A DNA stretch of 64,000 nucleotides from Bacteroidaceae bacterium. Its GTDB lineage: Bacteria > Bacteroidota > Bacteroidia > Bacteroidales > Bacteroidaceae. A program made the translations under genes and the position numbers. The notes under the pieces are model-generated. The model ran no database searches, was not told where the DNA came from, and saw nothing but the letters and a program-made list of their open reading frames with translations. Shown one piece after another: positions 1-8,299 of this stretch; within the stretch, counting starts at the first letter, position 1; every line of letters starts with the position of its first letter. Location of the stretch: assembly GCA_017483605.1 (NCBI GenBank), contig JAFUWG010000001.1, positions 25,541-89,540 on the forward strand. The letters run 5' to 3'.

Positions 1-43
1 CAAAAAATATTATTTTAACTTAACCAAAACTAATTTTTCGCTT

Positions 44-3000
44 ATGAAGAAGATTAACTTAATGATTGCAGCCGGTTTGTTGGCATCCGCTTCGATGCAG
101 GCACAAACCACTATCGCATCTGTAGGTTTTGAATCAGGCGACCAGAAGTACACCACAGAGACTGCTTACACTCCTGGTGGTACATACGGTAACTGGGTGA
201 ACCGACTGGAAGGTGATGTCTGGACAGAGCCATACGACGGTGACCAGCACTCTGGCGAGTATTGCTTCCGTATGGAAAACACCGAGGCGTACACAGGTAA
301 CACATGGGAACGTGGTTTCATGGTTGGTAACCTGAACTTGAAGGAAAACACGGCTTATCGTGTAAGTTTCTGGGTAAAGGCAGAACCTACCTATTTAGGT
401 GCCGAGGGTAAAGAGTTGAACACTTCGCTCAAGTCTTCCATTTCAATCGGTCACGAGTATTGTGACATGCCAATTTCTACCGCCAGCGGTGTGCAGTATT
501 ATTATAACTACACTTCTGGTGTGATGACAGGTGATTGGAAACGTATTTCTTATGTTACCTATTTCACGAACAAGGCTGACCAGGATGCTCTTTCTATGAA
601 TTACACAGGTAAAGAAGATGCAAATGGTAACATCGTGATTCCACAGGGTGACCCATTCCCCAATGAGTATTTCCTTATTATAAATATGTACAATCCAGGC
701 GAGTACCTGTTGGACGATATCGTTGTGGAGGAAGGCGTGACATTCAATGCTGCAACATTCCTTGACGATGCTATCAAACTCGACTTCGGATATCCTACCA
801 ACATCGCAGATTTGGCAAAAGCCAATGCTGGTGTTTTCTCTCTTGACCCATCATGTGTGACGGTTACCATTGATGGTACGGCTGCCCCAGTACAGTATGT
901 TGAAGGTCAGTCTGATGGCTTCCTTTATGTATTCCTTGATGGCATTTCTGCTAAGGAAGGTCAGAATGTTGTTGTTAGTTTCACTCCTGCTGCTGATTGC
1001 CCAATTATCTACACTTCAGACAGACGCCCAAGTGCCGATGTTGAGAGCGAGATGAAGGTTCTTGGTTTCACCAATGAAACTGCTTACTTTGACGAGACAA
1101 TCGACGTTCTTCCATCTGCATGGGCACCTGCTCAGATGGTAAGTTCTGTTCCTGAAAACGAGAGTTTTGAACTCGACCCTGCTACATTGAAGAATGTTGC
1201 AGTGACTTATAATAAGGAATTGAGCATTGAATATGCAAGTGCTACGCTTTCTTATTCAGACAATTTCGGCAATCATAACATTGACCTGACCAGTGCAATG
1301 TCACTGTCAGAAGACAAACTGACGGTCAATGTGGCTGTGTCAGACTTGAAGGACGGTGAATACACACTCATCCTCTCTGGCGTTGCCAATAGTTTCGGTG
1401 TTGAGTGTATTGAAGACCAGGAGGTTACATTCTCTCTTGGTGCGGACAACGATGACTCTGTATCTGAGGATATTTATGTTTCCGACTTTGATAACGAAAT
1501 GACAGGCGGTGTTCCTGAAGGTTGGGTGACTTACAATGAGGCAGGTTTCCACCTCTATGGCTTTAATGATGAGGCTCGTACCTCTCAGTACAACTACAAC
1601 TGGGGTGGTACTCCTGGTGGTGGCGGTACTCGTCTCTATGACGGCTTCAGTGGCGATTTCGTAAAGGCTATGTATTGGGGAACTCGTGGCACAAATGAAG
1701 GTTATGCTGAGTTTGGTTCACAGGTGAAAGACTGGATTCTGGAAGACGGAACCATTGACCCAGAGATGCCAGAAGGCGTTGCTCTGAAACTGGCTCCTCG
1801 CAAGTATCAGATTAGTTTCTTGATGGCTGCATGGAAGGGTGAACCTACTTTCACATTCACACTTGAAGACCTTGATGGTAATGTGTATGCCAAGTTTGAA
1901 GACATTCTTGCTGCTCCAAATGTAAATGGTACAACAGGTCCTGTTTCTGGTTCGGTGAAGTGTGTCACGGACTTCACAGTTGACAAGGAAGGTTACTATG
2001 TTCTCCGCTTCACGGCTGCTGAAGCAGAGTGGATGGAATATCTCCTTGCTAACGTGAAACTGATCACCATGCCTTCGAAGGCTGCTTACTACAAGAACTT
2101 GCTGAAAGTTGCTACCGAAGCCGCAGAGGCTGTTCTTGAGACTGCTAAGGGTGAGGAGTATGACGGTGATACGAAGACGGCTTTCTCTGCTGCTATCAAC
2201 AACGCAAAGACAGGTCACTTCACTTCTCCATCTGAGGTGAATGCTCTGATTGCCGAACTTGGCACATTGGGCGAGAAGATGACTGCACGTGTCAACAACA
2301 TCGACGACTTCAACATCGCACTCATCGAGGCATCTGCTTCCTACGAGTCACTTTCTGAGAAGTATCTGACTTCACAGGTGGCTATCGACGCTAAGAAGGT
2401 CATCGACCAGTATGCAGACACCAATCCTTCTACACTTTCTGACGATCAACTCAACGAGGTGACTCCTCTGCTGAAGGAGACTGCTAACAAACTCGCTAAC
2501 TTGGAGGCAAATGCAAGTCTGCTCACATGGGGTATCACAAAGGCTGTTCAGACTTACAACACCATTGGCACAAAGGACGATGCTGCTCTCAACGCTGCTC
2601 TTGCCGCTGCTGATGACGACCGCACTGTGGCTAACAATCTTAATGCTGCCAATAGACTCCGTGTTCTCCAGATTCTCGCTAACGAACTGGTTGATGGCCA
2701 GATTCCAGACGCTTATCTCACCAAGGTGAACGAGCAGGAAGAGGTTGACGAATATGATGAGCCAACAGGCAACACCATTTACGACTTCGCTGGTATCGAA
2801 TTGACCGGTTGTGTACAGAATCCTAAGTTCTATCGTCAGTTGGATGTTGACGGCATTCCAGGATGGGATCTCGAAGCAGGTTCTGACTCAACAAATCTGA
2901 ACATTGGTTACGGTGGCGATGCTCCATCAGCCGAGAAGCCTGTAACTGACCAGTTCATCAATATCTATGGTAACGCAGATTACAACCTCTCACAGACACT

Positions 3001-3556
3001 GGAGAACCTGCCAGCAGGTATCTACACCATCAAGTTCTCTACTCGTACTCCTGTGGTTGACAGAACAGAAGAATTCGGCAAGATTTTCTACTACAATGCA
3101 CAGAACGAGGCAGGTGAGTGGGATAAGTACATCTACGCAGGCTCAGAGGTGACTCCATACAAGGGTGGCACTTGGGGCTACGGTAACGATGACAACAACA
3201 CTTACATCGAGAATGTACAGGTTGGTGCAGAAGGCACTCTCTTGATTGGTGCACGTGAGCACTACGTTTCTGGCAAGGCCGAGAAGCATGAGGATAACAC
3301 TCCACAGGATTTCTGGACAGGAACCACCATGTGTGACGATGTTCGTATCTTCCTCGTTGCTCCACTTGCAGGTTACGATTATGCAAAGGCTGCTCAGGAT
3401 TTGGCAGACGCTATCGATACGCTTGCAACAGGTGCAAGCAATGCGAAGGTTGCAGGTATCTACAGCGTGAGCGGTGCAAGAGTTGCCACTCTCCAGAAGG
3501 GTGTCAACATCGTGAAACTTGACAATGGACAGGTGAAGAAAGTTCTTGTAAAGTAA
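44..3556 (+). CDS. Large secreted protein with sorting-type C-terminal tail, function unknown
   Basis: Predicted 1170-residue exported protein. A signal peptide covers about residues 1-20 (Lys-Lys start, hydrophobic core, Ala-Gln cleavage region). I see several beta-rich stretches, including an Ig-like segment near residues 370-480, an alpha-helical FIVAR-like region near 690-860, and a last beta-rich region before the end. The last ~35 residues (GIYSVSGARV ... GVNIVKLDNG ... KKVLVK) resemble the type IX secretion C-terminal sorting tails of Bacteroidales, so it is probably placed on the cell surface. It lies directly upstream of a hybrid two-component regulator and near a GH30-GH43 enzyme, which suggests glycan binding or processing, but I see no catalytic motif. 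The start is preceded by an AT-rich leader only 43 bases inside the window, so its promoter and any operon partners upstream may be outside. Confidence 0.85.
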   Translation: MKKINLMIAAGLLASASMQAQTTIASVGFESGDQKYTTETAYTPGGTYGNWVNRLEGDVWTEPYDGDQHSGEYCFRMENTEAYTGNTWERGFMVGNLNLKENTAYRVSFWVKAEPTYLGAEGKELNTSLKSSISIGHEYCDMPISTASGVQYYYNYTSGVMTGDWKRISYVTYFTNKADQDALSMNYTGKEDANGNIVIPQGDPFPNEYFLIINMYNPGEYLLDDIVVEEGVTFNAATFLDDAIKLDFGYPTNIADLAKANAGVFSLDPSCVTVTIDGTAAPVQYVEGQSDGFLYVFLDGISAKEGQNVVVSFTPAADCPIIYTSDRRPSADVESEMKVLGFTNETAYFDETIDVLPSAWAPAQMVSSVPENESFELDPATLKNVAVTYNKELSIEYASATLSYSDNFGNHNIDLTSAMSLSEDKLTVNVAVSDLKDGEYTLILSGVANSFGVECIEDQEVTFSLGADNDDSVSEDIYVSDFDNEMTGGVPEGWVTYNEAGFHLYGFNDEARTSQYNYNWGGTPGGGGTRLYDGFSGDFVKAMYWGTRGTNEGYAEFGSQVKDWILEDGTIDPEMPEGVALKLAPRKYQISFLMAAWKGEPTFTFTLEDLDGNVYAKFEDILAAPNVNGTTGPVSGSVKCVTDFTVDKEGYYVLRFTAAEAEWMEYLLANVKLITMPSKAAYYKNLLKVATEAAEAVLETAKGEEYDGDTKTAFSAAINNAKTGHFTSPSEVNALIAELGTLGEKMTARVNNIDDFNIALIEASASYESLSEKYLTSQVAIDAKKVIDQYADTNPSTLSDDQLNEVTPLLKETANKLANLEANASLLTWGITKAVQTYNTIGTKDDAALNAALAAADDDRTVANNLNAANRLRVLQILANELVDGQIPDAYLTKVNEQEEVDEYDEPTGNTIYDFAGIELTGCVQNPKFYRQLDVDGIPGWDLEAGSDSTNLNIGYGGDAPSAEKPVTDQFINIYGNADYNLSQTLENLPAGIYTIKFSTRTPVVDRTEEFGKIFYYNAQNEAGEWDKYIYAGSEVTPYKGGTWGYGNDDNNTYIENVQVGAEGTLLIGAREHYVSGKAEKHEDNTPQDFWTGTTMCDDVRIFLVAPLAGYDYAKAAQDLADAIDTLATGASNAKVAGIYSVSGARVATLQKGVNIVKLDNGQVKKVLVK

Positions 3557-3594
3557 GAAGTTCTCATTGAGTAAGACATAAAATGCTCTGTATG

Positions 3595-3630
3595 GCGGGG
3601 TGGTCGATAGCGGCCACCCTGCTTTTTTTT
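3595..3630 (+). terminator. Rho-independent terminator after the secreted protein gene
   Basis: Two 12-base arms (3595-3606 and 3611-3622) pair around the loop ATAG with GC-rich pairs and G-U wobbles, followed at once by eight T residues. It lies 39 bases past the stop codon at 3556 and just before the promoter of the next gene, so the two genes are probably transcribed separately. Confidence 0.85.
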
Positions 3631-3642
3631 TACTATTTTCTT

Positions 3643-3671
3643 TTGTTTTTCTTTCACTTTTTGTACCTTTG
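3643..3671 (+). promoter_or_regulatory. Bacteroidales-type promoter of the hybrid regulator gene
   Basis: TTG at 3643-3645 is followed after 18 bases by TACCTTTG at 3664-3671, matching the Bacteroides primary-sigma consensus (TTTG, 19-21 bases, TAnnTTTG). It sits 27 bases before the ATG at 3699, which supports that start over an in-frame start at 3600 that would lie upstream of the promoter. Confidence 0.75.
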
Positions 3672-3698
3672 CACACAAATAACAATTGTTTACTGACT

Positions 3699-6600
3699 AT
3701 GAGACGCTATTTTTTGTGCTTTATATCTCTTTTTGTTCTTGCCGTTTTGGGGGCAAGTGCTCAGAGTGTAATGCTTCTAAGTTCAAAACAAGGTTTGTCA
3801 AATTCATGTATCCGCAATATCTATGAGGATAGTCGTCACAATATTTGGGTGACGACGCAGAGCGGCTTGAACCGTTTCGACGGCGTGAAAGTGAATGTGT
3901 ATCGGCACGAGGTGGGCGACCCCAATTCGTTGCTGCATGACGAAAGTACATTCGTGCTGGAGTGTGACAGCAATACCATGCTGATAGGTACGGCTGCTGG
4001 TCTGCAAGTGTTCGACCTGATGACAGATAGTTTCACGTCGCTTCCTTTCATCAATGAGGGTGGAGACACGATTCGTCCTCGTGTAGTCAGCATTGCAAGG
4101 ATAGAGGATGGCAAACGATATGTGGCATGTATGGCAGGGTATGGCCATTGCTATTTGGACAGGGATGAAGATGGTTTGTGGACATTGACGCCGACGGCCG
4201 ATTTCCAGACGGAAGAAGGGCACTCAACTCCTGTGCAATTGTTTGAAGATAAGGAACAGAAACTTTGGCTCATTAACGACCGCCATGTTGTCTATAGAAA
4301 GACGGCAAAGGGATTCAAGAAATATCCGGAAGTTCCGAATGCACTGAAGTTGAGCATGAGCGTCAGCAAGAAATTGTATGTGGCGACGGTGACGGATGGC
4401 ATTTATGTGTATAATAGTGAAGCCGACCGCTTTGACCAGGTGGCAACAGGTGCCGAGGTCGGAGGCGTTGTGTGCGGCTTTAATCCTTGGACATTGGGCA
4501 GAATGTTCATCAGTACGGATGGAAAAGGTGTGCGTGTGTTTAATGAGAATACAGGACAAGTAACGCAGAGTACGCTGATTGTGAGTGACTTCGACCTTGC
4601 CTCAAGCAATGTGAAGGACGCGATTGGCGATTCGTTCGGTAATGTCTGGATTGGTGTTTACTGGAAAGGTCTTGTGGTCAAACCGGTCAATCAATCGCCT
4701 TTTGAATACATCGGTCGCAACTCCATCACGAAAAACGCCATCGGTACCAATGCCGTGTTTGCTCTGGCTCCGAATGGTGATGGACAGGTGTGGGTCGGCA
4801 CAGACAATGATGGACTTTACCTGATGGCTGCAGATGGCTCTTCGTCGAAACATTGGGATTGGAAGACAAATGCAGGAATGCCTCACGCCTTTTCGTCCAT
4901 TCATTGCATCTCGCCGATGAACTTGCTGTTGGGTACCTATTCTGACGGATTGTGGCAGATGAAGAATGGCAATATCTCGCTCGTGACTCGTGACATCCCG
5001 CATATTTTTGAGGTGCAGCCAGCAAGAGATCCGGGCTGTTACTGGATTGCTACATTGGGCAATGGCTTCTATCATTACAATCTGTCAACAGGGCATTTCA
5101 TTCAGTACACGGCGGATTGGAGTCGTGGAGAGGAAGGTACGAAGATTATAGGCAATCCTTACGTGACGACACTGATGCAGATAGATCGCCGCCTTTATGC
5201 TGGTACAGCCGATGGTTTGGTTATTTGCGATGTGGAGAGTGGAGGCGTCATCAAAAATGCCAGCCAGAAGATTCTGAGTGGCATGACCATTCGCCACATG
5301 GCACTTTCAGAGGATGGCTCCACACTTTGGATTGGTACCAATGCAGGTTTGGTGGAATTGGATAGAAAGTCTTTGGAAACTCAAATCTACACAACCGTAG
5401 ATGGCATTCCTAACAACAATGTGGTGGCGGTAGCCATCGAGGACGGGACGCTGTGGCTTTCAACTGACTTGGGCTTGGCATACATGGACAAGGATACAGG
5501 GCATTTCAACTGTTTCTATTCCGACGATGGCTTGCAGGACAACGAGTTTAGCCGTGGTGCTGTGTTGGTACGTAAAGGACGTTTCTATTTTGGTGGCATC
5601 GGCGGTATGACTTATTTTGACACGAAAGTGTTGGAACAATGGCAAGAAGGTTCGGAACACCGTTCACATCTCAAACTGAATGAGGTGTATGTGGGTGGCA
5701 AGGCAGTGCATTATGGCGATTTCTCTGGCAGTTACATGATATTGCAAGGCCTGCTCGAAGATTGTGGACGTATCGATTTGTGCCATACAGACAACCACTT
5801 CACGCTGGAACTTTGTGTGGAGGGCATCAGCAATCAGCATATCGAATATGAGTATAGTGTCAATGATGGTCCTTGGATGAGTCAGGCAACGAACAACAGC
5901 CTGATTGTCTTTGAAAACTTGGAACCTGGAACTTATCATATCCGCTTACGTGCCTTGACATTTGGACTAATCAGCGAAGAGCGTGAGTTCATAGCGGTCA
6001 TCCATCCTGCATGGTATGAATCGTGGTGGGCAAAAGCCATCTACGCCGCACTTTTCGTCCTGTTGTGCTGGTTGGTATTGGCGATTGTTCGTCGCCAGAT
6101 GCTTGCCAGAAGGGCAGAGGAACGTCATCGCCACATGGAGGAACTCAATGAGGCAAAGATTCAGTTCTTCATGAACATCAGCCATGAGATTCGTACCCCT
6201 ATGACATTGATTATGGCTCCGTTGGAGAAGTTGCTCAGTACCGATAAGGATGAGGAACGTCAACGTAACTATAAGTTAATTAAACAAAATTCCAATCGAA
6301 TCCTTCGTCTGATTAACCAGACGATGGATGTGCGGAAGATTGAGCAAGGCAAATTCTCGCTTGACTACCATAGCGTGGAACTGGTTAGTTTCTTGCAGGG
6401 CATTTTTGACGTGTTTACGTCCAATGCAGAAAGCCGCAATATTGACTATCAGTTCATCCATGAAGGTATAGACAGTTATCCAGTTTACGTTGACGGCGAA
6501 AACATGGACAAGGTGGTGATGAATCTGCTTTCTAATGCCTTCAAGTTCACGCCGGATGGTGGTAAAATCACTTTGGTTCTGGAAGGTTTGCAGCGACGTT

Positions 6601-7820
6601 TCACGTTGAAGGTGATGGATTCGGGTGTCGGCATCTCTGACGAGGAAAAGCCAATCATTTTCGACCGATTCTATTCAACGCCACACCAGAAAGGCAACAT
6701 TGGAACAGGCATTGGCTTGAATTTGGCTTCCATGTTGGTGAAACTGCATCAAGGAACGATTGAAGTGGCTGATAACCCAGAGGGACAAGGCACTGTCTTT
6801 ACAGTCAATATGCCAAAGGGCGACAAGTCTCTCTGTGCGTTCCGTCCTTATGCAAAGAAGGAAAAAGCCGCTCGGGCAGAGGAGGCGAAAGTGGCGGATG
6901 AAAAGTCTGAGAAACAGCCCGAAGAACAAACCAAGGAGCAGGTGACGGAACAGACAGCGGAATCCAAGCAAGAAGAGGTTGATGCAGAAACAGCACCCTT
7001 GCTGACCATTCAGAAACCGACCGACACACATCGCAAGAACGCCGTTTTGGTGGAAGATGATGAGTCTATCCGTCAATATGTCCACAGTGAATTGTCTTCT
7101 GACTTGGTCATCCATTCTTGCTCGAATGGTCAAGAGGCATGGGATTACATCATTTCCCATCCTGGCAAGGTCGATGTCGTCATCAGCGACATCATGATGC
7201 CCGTGATGGATGGTTTGACGCTGTGTCAAAAACTGAAATCGAACTTCAACACCAATCATGTCCCGATTATCCTGATGACGGCACTGGGCAGCGATGCCGA
7301 CCGCATTGTGGGTATCACCAATGGGGCAGATGCTTACGTGTCGAAGCCTTTCAATATTGATGTGCTGCGTACCACAGTGGTACAGTTGATGAAGTCACGC
7401 CAACTTTTGCAAGGCAAGTTCCATGGCGACAAGCAGCAGGAAGAAAAGATTGACAAGGTGGAACTGGAGTCGCCAGACGAACACCTGATGAAGCGTGTGA
7501 TGAAAGTCATCAACGAAAACATGGACAATTCAGAACTGTCGGTAGAAGTCATTGCCGACAAGGTGGGCATCAGCCGTGTGCATTTCTATCGGAAGATGAA
7601 AGACCTGACCGGACAGGCACCACGCGATTTCGTCAAGTATGTGCGTCTCAAAGAGGCTGCCCGTCTCTTGTCGGAAAAGAAACTCGACATCACAGGTGTC
7701 AGCATTGCGACAGGTTTCAAGTCCTTGTCCGCATTCTCTACCAATTTCAAGTCTCTCTATGGCTTGTCACCCACCGAGTGGGTCAAGAAGATGGAGCAAG
7801 AGCAAGAAAAAGAGGAATAA
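3699..7820 (+). CDS. Hybrid two-component system sensor/regulator (HTCS)
   Basis: A 1373-residue one-protein signalling system. In order: signal peptide (about 1-22); periplasmic two-bladed-propeller sensor built of repeated Reg_prop units to about residue 690; a Y_Y_Y-type Ig domain; a membrane helix near 779-800; histidine kinase with the phospho-acceptor His829 in NISHEIRTP; HATPase with NLLSNAFKFTP; a charged Glu/Lys/Gln linker; receiver domain with Asp1164 in VISDIMMP and Lys in SKPF; and a C-terminal AraC-type helix-turn-helix. In Bacteroides such proteins bind an oligosaccharide in the periplasm and switch on the adjacent polysaccharide-utilisation genes. The likely targets are the flanking secreted protein and the GH30-GH43 gene at 8300, so the ligand is plausibly a xylan fragment (inference). 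The start at 3699 was chosen because of the promoter just upstream and the signal peptide. Confidence 0.95.
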   Translation: MRRYFLCFISLFVLAVLGASAQSVMLLSSKQGLSNSCIRNIYEDSRHNIWVTTQSGLNRFDGVKVNVYRHEVGDPNSLLHDESTFVLECDSNTMLIGTAAGLQVFDLMTDSFTSLPFINEGGDTIRPRVVSIARIEDGKRYVACMAGYGHCYLDRDEDGLWTLTPTADFQTEEGHSTPVQLFEDKEQKLWLINDRHVVYRKTAKGFKKYPEVPNALKLSMSVSKKLYVATVTDGIYVYNSEADRFDQVATGAEVGGVVCGFNPWTLGRMFISTDGKGVRVFNENTGQVTQSTLIVSDFDLASSNVKDAIGDSFGNVWIGVYWKGLVVKPVNQSPFEYIGRNSITKNAIGTNAVFALAPNGDGQVWVGTDNDGLYLMAADGSSSKHWDWKTNAGMPHAFSSIHCISPMNLLLGTYSDGLWQMKNGNISLVTRDIPHIFEVQPARDPGCYWIATLGNGFYHYNLSTGHFIQYTADWSRGEEGTKIIGNPYVTTLMQIDRRLYAGTADGLVICDVESGGVIKNASQKILSGMTIRHMALSEDGSTLWIGTNAGLVELDRKSLETQIYTTVDGIPNNNVVAVAIEDGTLWLSTDLGLAYMDKDTGHFNCFYSDDGLQDNEFSRGAVLVRKGRFYFGGIGGMTYFDTKVLEQWQEGSEHRSHLKLNEVYVGGKAVHYGDFSGSYMILQGLLEDCGRIDLCHTDNHFTLELCVEGISNQHIEYEYSVNDGPWMSQATNNSLIVFENLEPGTYHIRLRALTFGLISEEREFIAVIHPAWYESWWAKAIYAALFVLLCWLVLAIVRRQMLARRAEERHRHMEELNEAKIQFFMNISHEIRTPMTLIMAPLEKLLSTDKDEERQRNYKLIKQNSNRILRLINQTMDVRKIEQGKFSLDYHSVELVSFLQGIFDVFTSNAESRNIDYQFIHEGIDSYPVYVDGENMDKVVMNLLSNAFKFTPDGGKITLVLEGLQRRFTLKVMDSGVGISDEEKPIIFDRFYSTPHQKGNIGTGIGLNLASMLVKLHQGTIEVADNPEGQGTVFTVNMPKGDKSLCAFRPYAKKEKAARAEEAKVADEKSEKQPEEQTKEQVTEQTAESKQEEVDAETAPLLTIQKPTDTHRKNAVLVEDDESIRQYVHSELSSDLVIHSCSNGQEAWDYIISHPGKVDVVISDIMMPVMDGLTLCQKLKSNFNTNHVPIILMTALGSDADRIVGITNGADAYVSKPFNIDVLRTTVVQLMKSRQLLQGKFHGDKQQEEKIDKVELESPDEHLMKRVMKVINENMDNSELSVEVIADKVGISRVHFYRKMKDLTGQAPRDFVKYVRLKEAARLLSEKKLDITGVSIATGFKSLSAFSTNFKSLYGLSPTEWVKKMEQEQEKEE

Positions 7821-7834
7821 GGTGGAAACGGCAG

Positions 7835-7911
7835 GTTGCCCTTTTCTCTCTCGGAAGGGCAACTTCTGTATTTCAAACAAAAAGGGCTCCCTTCTCACGA
7901 AGGAAGCCTTT
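7835..7911 (+). terminator. Two hairpins after the HTCS gene
   Basis: A perfect 9-bp stem (GTTGCCCTT at 7835-7843 with AAGGGCAAC at 7855-7863) is followed by a second imperfect stem at about 7881-7911 flanked by A- and T-rich sequence. Together they probably end HTCS transcription 15-90 bases after its stop. Confidence 0.6.
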
Positions 7912-8299
7912 CTTGACTAATTAACTAACTAACTAATTATTAACCTATTTATTAACTTTACTAACTGAGATGCTATTACAACATATCAAACTAACTTTTA
8001 TGAACTTGCTTTGTCAAAGAATCTCGCTGGATTCTCTCTAACCAATACCTTTTGGTTTTCTGATGCAAAGTTACGGACTTTTTTCCTATCCCTTTTTCAT
8101 TTATGTTTCATTTGTTTGTGTTCATGGAACAGGTGCGTGTTTTAGTCCTAAATGTTTCATAAGTGAAAACAAAAGTATCGGAGGGGAATGCCGCAAGGGC
8201 TAATAATGCGTACATTTGTAACCGAAAACTCAAAAACTCACGAACTCAAAAACTTAAAAACTTACAAACTTATAGACTAACGAACTTAAAAACTCAAAT
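7912..8299 (+). promoter_or_regulatory. Regulatory intergenic region ahead of the GH30-GH43 gene
   Basis: This 388-base stretch holds no gene. A -7-like box TACATTTG lies at 8211-8218, about 80 bases before the ATG, without a clear -33 box, as is common for promoters needing an activator. The nonamer ATGTTTCAT occurs twice in the same orientation (8103-8111 and 8152-8160) and could be a regulator half-site pair (inference). The untranslated leader 8221-8298 is made of about nine imperfect copies of a ~9-base AAAAACTCA/AAACTTA unit and is almost free of G. A box in the opposite orientation (GCAAAGTTA, 8065-8073) has no leftward gene to serve. Confidence 0.5.

Noticed and set aside
8065-8073. 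Leftward promoter serving a gene between 7921 and 8065
   Set aside because: The -7 box matches but no -33 box and no minus-strand gene follow it.
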